A DNA stretch of 64,000 nucleotides from Microplitis mediator (lineage: Eukaryota; Arthropoda; Insecta; Hymenoptera; Braconidae), in assembly GCF_029852145.1 (NCBI RefSeq), contig NC_079979.1, positions 19,975,901 to 20,039,900 of the forward strand. Direction: 5' to 3'. The notes beneath the pieces were generated by a model. It worked only from the letters and a program-made list of their open reading frames with translations, was not told the origin of the DNA and made no database searches. Below, in pieces: positions 57,131-64,000 of the stretch (positions are counted from its first letter, which is position 1; each line of letters opens with the position of its first letter). The translations under genes were made by a program, and so were the position numbers.

Positions 57131-59992
57131 TTAAGATGAGAGAGCTATTCCGAGTCGTGCTAATACCATTTCTTTTCTTAATCTCGTTATTTCACAAAAA
57201 ATGTCATGAACTGAAAAAAAAAATTTAATTATTAAATATTTATTTAATAATTAAACTGTAGAAAATAATTTAAAAAATTACCTCCACTTTTTACTAATCC
57301 GCGTTCGATGTATCTCAGATAATTTAAAAATTCACAAACTGCAATTATCTGTAACATAAATACATTTTTTTTTTAAGCAAAAGTCGAAATTATTGAGACA
57401 GTAATTCGCGTGCCAAATGCCAAAAGGGCGTATAAAAGATGATAGTAAAGTTAGCAGACAATTAAAATTAAAAAAAAAAATTTTAACAGATAAATAATGA
57501 AAAAAAAATATTTATAAAAAAATGCACATGTCGAAAATTTGATAAACTATACGTGCAATTTTTCACAATTTTTTTTAATATTCATGTCTTTGTTAAAAGA
57601 AAATCCAAAAATTGTTAAATGTCTGCTAACTTTATTGTCATTATAAAAGTTATACGCCCTTTTGGCTTTGAAGAACCAAAAGGGCGTATAATTTTTTTTT
57701 TTTGGTGCCAATCGTTTTGTAAACATGTTCTAAGCCTCAAAATCAAAAAAAAATTTCCAAAGCCAAAAGGGCGTAAATCTTAAGATACAAAGATACAAAG
57801 ATCTAAAGATATACGCCCTTTTGGCGATAGTACGTCAAAATTTTTTTTTGCAGATCTTTACGTTTCGAGCGATTCTAAAAAGAATGGCAAAAAAAAATTT
57901 TTTATACGCCCTTTTGGCATGGAACCCTATCTAACTGCTGTAATACGCCCTTTTGACATTTGGCACGCGAATTGGTACTGTCAATAACTGGGTCTATTTT
58001 CTTAAATAATTTTTATTAAGACTCACTCTATTGCGGCAAATTTGTGAAATAGAGTACCAATTATTTTCTTGATCGCCGATTCGCATCCGGTAGAGACATT
58101 GCCTGGGTACTTCCAACAATGCGCATTTCCTAAAAAAAATTTATTCATTTTTAGCAAAAGTCCGAGGTCTCTCCCCGAGATAGACTCGAAGTTTGAGCCC
58201 ACGAGCTAACTGTAAGTTACTCAGTGGCAGTACTGCTAGTAGTTCTACTAGTAGAACAAATGTAAAGTAAGTTTAGTAATAGATACCTCGGAAAGGAAAG
58301 TTTAGTTTTATCACTGATAGCCTCGATGAAAATTATGCCATCCAGAACCGCCTGTCGTACTTTATTACCAAGTTCTTCATTAGGAAAGTTGAGACAAAGG
58401 TCGATATCTTCGCGGAAGACTCTCGCGACAAACATATCAGTTTTATCGATGCAGGGGTTTTCCTTCCACCTCAAAAACTCGGAGTGTAAAATAGGATCTA
58501 TCTCAATCCCAAAATCTCTGGTCTCTTTGTCCTTGTCCTTGTCGCGATCCCGGTCCCGATCTCGCTCGCGCAGTTCCTTGTTTGGGTCGCGATCGGTGAT
58601 GTCTTTTTCAGACGAGTGGATTTCAATCGGCAGCGAGGTCTTTTGTTCCTTAACAGGCGACTCAGGCGGAGAATTTTCTCTTCCATACTTGAGATTGAAG
58701 TGCGACGGTGACCGTCGATGTTTTTTAGTAAATAGTCCCAGTTGCGAGTCGTCTGAGCCACTCGATGATTTAGAGCGAATGTCAATTTGCGGATGTAAGT
58801 GAGGATTCGGTTGCGCTGGAGTTGACGTCAATACCAAAGTCTTTAGTGCTGACACCTCAGCAGCCAGAACTTCATTCTTCATACGACTTTCTTCTAAAAG
58901 TCGTTCTGCTGTCGCCTGACGAGTATTTGCTTCTCGTACCATATTATGCGCTTCCTGTAATTTAGAAAAAAAAAAAGAAAATTATTACTCGATTTATTTG
59001 GTATTATTTAAATAATTATTTTTAAAAATAATTTAATTACTTGGAAAAGATTTGCCGTGAGCTCTTCAAGTTCAGTCTCGACATCTTGTCTGAAGCGTGA
59101 CAATCGCGTGACTTCTTCATCTTTAAGCTTCAGTTCTTCATGTGCCCTCTTAAGTTCCTCTTGTAATTTAGTAATTGCGTGTTCTTTTACTTCTGCGACA
59201 GCTTTCTCCCACTGCAAAGTCGTCGGAGACGGAGGATCATCCACCGAACTCATCAAATCGACGTTACTTACACACTCTTCTGCATGTCCCTGATAAATTA
59301 TTTTTATTTAATCAATTCAATATTTTTTTTTTCTTTCATTCAAAACTTACTTGAGTTTTAGCTTCTGGAATTTCCAAGCCAGGCATAATTTTGTTATTTT
59401 CCATTCTCAAGTCTAGAGGCCTTGCGTGTCGTGGGAATTCAATCAACTCAGTCTCGTTTTTGAGCTGCTTTGAATTTATATCTTCTAATGTCCTTACAAT
59501 ATTATTTTTTTCATTAATAGAAGCGTTGGAGTTTAAATTTTTATTGTTGCCGCACACGGGCGACATTTTAAATGAACTGTTAAAAAAAAAAACCAATTAA
59601 ATTACGTCTTAATTAAATTTTTAATTGAAATATTTAAAAAAAACGAACCTATCTGGACTGAGATGTCCATCGTCGTCGTCAAATAAACTAGTAGGCTCGT
59701 TGTCATCGTCGTTGTTATCAGGCTTTGAAGAATAACCGAATAAATCGGTAGCAGCGCGAGCTAAATCCGATTTAAGAATCGGATGGGGAGGGTGGAGAGA
59801 TGTACCAGCACAATCAGCCTCGTCTCCATAAAATTCATCCTCGTCAGTGGTGTACTCTTCGTCTCCTGTGGTTCCGGTGCTACCAGCACGTCGGTGTTTT
59901 GTCGTCAAAGGACGATAAGCGTACTCGCTACTTCCTGTCACCGAATCACTTGAGTCTATTGAGTTTGGCTGCTGCTGCTCGATTGCTTTCAT
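57131..59992 (-). CDS. RAB3IP: Rabin8/RAB3IP-type Rab guanine exchange factor
   Basis: Rabin8 and GRAB proteins activate Rab8/Rab3-type GTPases through a Sec2 coiled coil and act in vesicle trafficking and polarised export. Seven exons on the minus strand, 59992-59649, 59576-59351, 59289-59041, 58954-58287, 58129-58027, 57348-57282 and 57210-57131, join in phase to 578 residues. The Sec2 coiled coil spans about 215-300 (LKRAHEELKLKDEEVTRLSR, then EELTANLFQEAHNMVREAN). A Ser/Pro-rich linker holds an RDRDRDRDKDKDKE run. The C-terminal domain reads WYSISQICRNRI, CEFLNYLRYIERGLV and LRKEMVLARLG, matching vertebrate Rabin8 closely. The first exon is acidic (GDDDDGH-like region). A 5' UTR acceptor appears just upstream of the ATG, so transcription starts further right. 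Intron 5 (58026-57349) is mostly transposon. Confidence 0.92.
57395..57983. mobile_element. Element built from CCAAAAGGGCGTA motifs, in the Rab GEF intron 5
   Basis: The ends are GACAGTAATTCGCGTGCC and the inverted GGCACGCGAATTGGTACTGTC. Between them CCAAAAGGGCGTA, or its reverse complement or a one-base variant, occurs seven times: near 57419, 57651, 57673, 57761, 57810, 57904 and 57942. An F1 MITE at 57439-57641 interrupts it, flanked by the 8-bp repeat TATAAAAG. Confidence 0.75.
57439..57641. mobile_element. F1 MITE nested in the CCAAAAGGGCGTA element
   Basis: It starts ATGATAGTAAAGTTAGCAGAC and ends CTGCTAACTTTATTGTCAT, 203 bp, with TATAAAAG exactly repeated on each side. Confidence 0.8.
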
Positions 59993-60057
59993 CTTGTTAT
60001 ATATTTAAATACCTGTCAAATATATGATATCAATAATTTATTATCCTTTATTATTAT

Positions 60058-60650
60058 TTTTGGCTTAATTTAAAAATAATAATTAATAATGATGGTGTCA
60101 AATTTTTGATTACGGCGAAAATATTTGTCGTACAAAAAAATTTTTCAAACAAAAGTTGTAGGAAATTTAATTTTCTAAAAAAAATGTCTCTTATAATTTT
60201 CTTATACGACTAATATTTTCACCGTAATTTCAAAATTAAGATTTTTATAATTAATAAAAATTTGAATCATTCATTATGAATCTTAATTTTGTAATTACGG
60301 CGAAAATATTGGTCGTACAAAAAAATTTTTCAAACAAAAGTTGTAGGAAATTTAATTTTCTAAAAAAAATGTCTCTTATGATTTTCTTATACGACTAATA
60401 TTTTCACCGTAATTTCAAAATTAAGATTTTTATAATTAATAAAAATTTGAATCATTCATTATGAATCTTAATTTTGTAATTACGGCGAAAATATTGGTCG
60501 TATAAGAAAATCATAAGAGACATTTTTTTTAAAAAATTAAATTTCCTACAACTTTTGTTTAAAAACTTTTTTCATAAGACCAATATTTTGGCCGTAATAT
60601 CAAACATTTGAACCATTCATTTCAAAATTAAGGCAAAAATCTTGTCCCTT
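60058..60650. mobile_element. F7 element with internal 184-bp tandem duplication
   Basis: The block ATTACGGCGAAAATATTGGTCG recurs at about 60109, 60294 and 60478, giving a period of about 184 bp. The right end GCAAAAATCTTGTCCCT matches the F7 copy at 48310-48730. Arms are inverted around AAATGTCTCTTAT and ATAAGAGACATTT. Confidence 0.7.
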
Positions 60651-62120
60651 ATCATTATATAATCATCTTAATCATATTTTACATTTATCAGACATTATTT
60701 GTTTTTATATGAATATTCTTCATCTGTGTAAATATTCCTTGAAAAATAAACTTGATAATTATTATAATTGTTATCGCTGATAATTTTCTCAGCCTTCCCT
60801 TTACGTAATCCTGCTATAACTATTATTCTATCATGTCCTGGTCATTGTGTCGTTTTAGTAGTAATGGAATTTTATTTATTTATTTATTTATTATTGTCTA
60901 TAAACAGAAAGGAAGTTGGAAACTAGCGTGTCATGAGAATATTTTCAATATTTATTATTATTCTAACAAATAGTAATTTACTGCATGTTAATTATTCTTT
61001 TAAATTCAGCGAAATTTTACAAATATCGAGTACTTTCCACATGTCAAACATTTTTTTTTTCAATTCACCTTTACTGCAATTATTTAAATTTCTGTGCAAT
61101 TAATTTAAAATTAACCATTTAATTTTAAACCGCGAGAATAATTTTAAATTTTAAATGCGCGGTGATGATACTGCAGCGTAAAAAAATTAAGTAATTGTGC
61201 AAATTTACCAGTGCCAGTATGTAAAAACAATAATTTTATTTTTTTTACAAACATATAAAAATTTATCGTTCGACTGCTGATAATTTTAATATTTATTTTT
61301 TTACTCAAAATAATACATAAATTTTAGTCACGCGAAATTTGAATTTATTTTGCTTCAAATTTTTTTTACCCGCGAAATTTTTTTTCAGAGTAATTCAAAT
61401 TTTTATTTTTGATTAGAGTAAAAAATGAAAATATAATAAAGAATATGAGTAAAATATATATGAAGAAGATGTATATTGTGTCATGTTGAAATCGCAATCA
61501 TAGCACGTATTCGTGCGGAGGCGTTGAGTGGTACAGAGTTGGACAGTACACATGGATAGTAATGCAATGCAGCAAATAACATCGTCATTCTCTATATTTA
61601 TATATATACATACATACATACATACTACACAATACTAACATATACTTTTTCTCAATACATTTAAATATCGTAACATATGTGTGTGTTGATGCCAGTCACC
61701 CGTCAGCGCACACGCGTTCTCCCGACCCTGATTACCACGAATATCAGTTTAATAGTTTGAACTTGTGTATGTGTGAAAAAAGTTTACAATCATATACATA
61801 TGTAATACACACATATATGTACATATATTCAATGGTATTGTCGATTAAATACACACACCAGTACAGTAACTTAAAGTTTAACGTGAAATTCTCGAGCTCT
61901 AGAAGTCGCTTAAGTCATTTAATTTTATAATCCGTTATAGAGCACAAAGATTTAAAACCCATGGGAATTATTTTCTTTTTTTTTTTATTAAAAAAAAAAA
62001 AACAAGGAAGCTAAAATGTTATTGACCTTTTTTTTATAATTTATGTATTTTTTTGTAATAAATTTTTTTATATGATAACACATAAATTAAGTAAAAAATA
62101 ATATTATTTATATATTTTTT

Positions 62121-62258
62121 ATGAGCGTGAATATAACTGACAGATGTCAATTTTTTAAATTTTTGAATAAATAAATAAATAAAAATTACGCGGATTTTTT
62201 AAAATTTCTTTATTTAAAATTTACAAGCCGTCTGATGTCTGTTACATTCATACTCACA
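62121..62258. mobile_element. Short F3 MITE
   Basis: It starts ATGAGCGTGAATATAACTGAC and ends GTCTGTTACATTCATACTCA. TATATTTTTT occurs on both sides and may be the target duplication. Confidence 0.65.
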
Positions 62259-64000
62259 TATATTTTTTGTAATTCAAATTGGAAAGTTTAATTTTTTATC
62301 CTGCGTATCGCTTATCGAATATTAAATTGCAGTGTCAAGTAGAATGAATGGTTCACGATAACGTTGCTTAGATAATAATAATTCAAATCCATATTTACAA
62401 ATATAGTTTACGTTTTTAAATATCATTAGGGTCAAGTACAACTTTATTTAAAAACAAAAAAGAAAGTTATGACTTTAATTAATCGTATTAATTATTTTTA
62501 AATATTTATAATCGTCTCAATTAATCTTACCACGACTACTATTACACTTTCACGTTTCACTTGACACTAATTACTATTTTTTTTTAAATATTTAACAAAC
62601 TTATTACTTTATAATTGATAGCAATCAACGGAAAGTTATTTATAGTTTTTACTTATCACTTATTTACTTTCAATACTCCGACTCAAATTCAATAAATTTA
62701 TGAGTAATAGTAAAAATTGTTTATGTTATCAATAAAAAAATGAAATAACAAAGTGTTGAATACTTGGTAGCTCGATGTAGACTGACTGGGATCAAAGAGA
62801 AGGCTACTTTACTCAAGTCTCTCTTTCTTTTTCTCACAAACTCATGTCGTATTACTTCTCTATCATACTTTCAATCTTGCGTTCGTGTACTCTTTTAATA
62901 ACTAAAAAAAAACATTTATATATATTTTGCAATTGTTTGTAATTTTATGTAAGTACGTAAATGTTTTAATTATTTTATTCAACTTGATTACGCGTAATTT
63001 TAAAAACCACGGATAGGAGTCTTCTTTCTATTTATATACTGGCGGTATAAATTTATTTAAAGACGTGGGCAGAAGTAAATGAAATTTAAAGTGGCCTCCA
63101 AGTGATGTTAGTTACAGCAGAGCTTAATTTAAAAAATAAAAAACCATCGTCATTGATATAATTTAGTTCGTTATCTAGTTTAATTGGTAGTGTAATAAAA
63201 AAAATATTAAGAGATGATCCTTGAGTTTATAAAATTTAAAGAGGTCATTTCAATAACACGATAAATTTAAATCTACTTGTTAAAAGTATTAAAAAAAAAA
63301 TTATTTCATTTTTTGAAATATTTATTTACTGATAAAAATTTTCCATTGATAACCGGGCGTAGGAAATTTTTTAGTGTTAAGAGTAAAAATTAATTAATTT
63401 ATTAATTAATAAAACTTTCTAATTGTTGGGATTTTCTTAATTTATTTATAAGAATATGAGTTTGGAAAGGAGAAATCTTCTATTTTTTATTTCACAGACA
63501 TATCGATAGTTATCTAAACTAAATTACCAGCTTCCATGCAGAGACATCCTGGAGTTTAATCCAGTGTGAAAGTTAAATAAAGGTGTAAAAATGTGGGCAA
63601 ATCAAACGAAAAATAAGTCAACGGATTGGGAAATTAAAAAAAAATTGTTTGATGTTTTTTGTTACGAAACTGAGTAATGTTTAAAAATACGCGTAAAATA
63701 TTCCGAGTTTTTGGAAGATGATAAAATATGTAATAATGTAAGCGAAGAATGAACGGAGAAAATAAAAAATAAAAATGAATAACAAGATTCTTGATGTGGG
63801 AAGGAAGTTCCCTTAGTATATTAACTATCAGGACAAAATGATCGCCGTGGGTTAATATCGCGGTCCCACACGAGAGAACTCGTTCCACCGGTTTTATGGA
63901 TTCCCCGACCGGTTATCGTGGCAAAAGAACCTGTAGCTAGTCAACTTTTTTATACTTTATTCGTAAATAAATTTGATAGTCAACAAACAAATCAATTTGT

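Larger units (their letters stand above)
59993..64000. other. Upstream region of the Rab GEF gene and intergenic DNA
   Basis: An acceptor-like ATTTGACAG just 5' of the Rab GEF start codon (about 60022) suggests a spliced 5' UTR whose first exon lies somewhere to the right. I see no supported CDS to the end of the window. A GC-richer patch at 63840-63935 (minus strand CCGGTCGGGGAATCC) could be a promoter or UTR exon. Two repeat elements are listed separately. Confidence 0.45.

Noticed and set aside
58326..58802. 158-codon plus-strand frame rich in Ser/Arg opposite the Rab GEF gene
   Set aside because: Antisense shadow of the RD/KD-rich linker exon.

Overview
This window reads as nuclear DNA of an insect, most likely a hymenopteran parasitoid wasp of braconid type. 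That placement is an inference from the very high AT content, short GT-AG introns of about 60-100 bp, the insect-like proteins and the abundance of small palindromic DNA elements. There is no bacterial, viral or organellar gene organisation, and I see no CRISPR array, rRNA or convincing complete tRNA.

I could reconstruct nine multi-exon protein genes with phase-consistent splice sites. In order they are: TMEM129 (+, 13.5-15.1 kb; ER RING E3 ligase of ERAD), SAAL1 (-, 17.0-20.4 kb), an ADAM10/Kuzbanian-family metalloprotease (+, 22.3-28.4 kb), EME1 (+, 32.6-34.0 kb; MUS81 partner), KANSL3/NSL3 (-, 34.3-38.2 kb; NSL histone acetyltransferase complex), PLPP5 (+, 38.7-40.5 kb; PAP2 lipid phosphatase), slimb/beta-TrCP (+, 42.3-47.3 kb; SCF substrate receptor), a MADF-BESS DNA-binding protein (+, 52.5-54.7 kb) and a Rabin8/RAB3IP-type Rab GEF (-, 57.1-60.0 kb). 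These are housekeeping or developmental genes, not a pathway cluster. SAAL1/ADAM10 and KANSL3/PLPP5 are head-to-head pairs, and EME1 and KANSL3 converge with their CDS ends only 277 bp apart. A possible small minus-strand CDS (52.0-52.2 kb) is divergent from the MADF gene, and a broken intron-containing gene lies at 30.3-31.4 kb.

The first 13 kb and the last 4 kb contain no gene I can support, apart from a possible minus-strand first exon near 5 kb.

The most distinctive content is the non-autonomous DNA transposons. One palindromic family of about 200 bp (termini ATGATcCTGAAGTTAGC) is present about 15 times, mostly with 8-9 bp target-site duplications. It has grown into a five-unit tandem array (55.5-56.5 kb) and is nested inside other elements. 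Other families include a 488-bp TTAA-flanked palindrome (two equal-length copies), a 1.72-kb TA-flanked palindrome that makes up almost all of one SAAL1 intron, a second ATGA-ended palindromic family, a terminal-inverted-repeat element enclosing a 63-bp minisatellite, and an element built from seven copies of a CCAAAAGGGCGTA motif. Several intron insertions give datable nesting orders.
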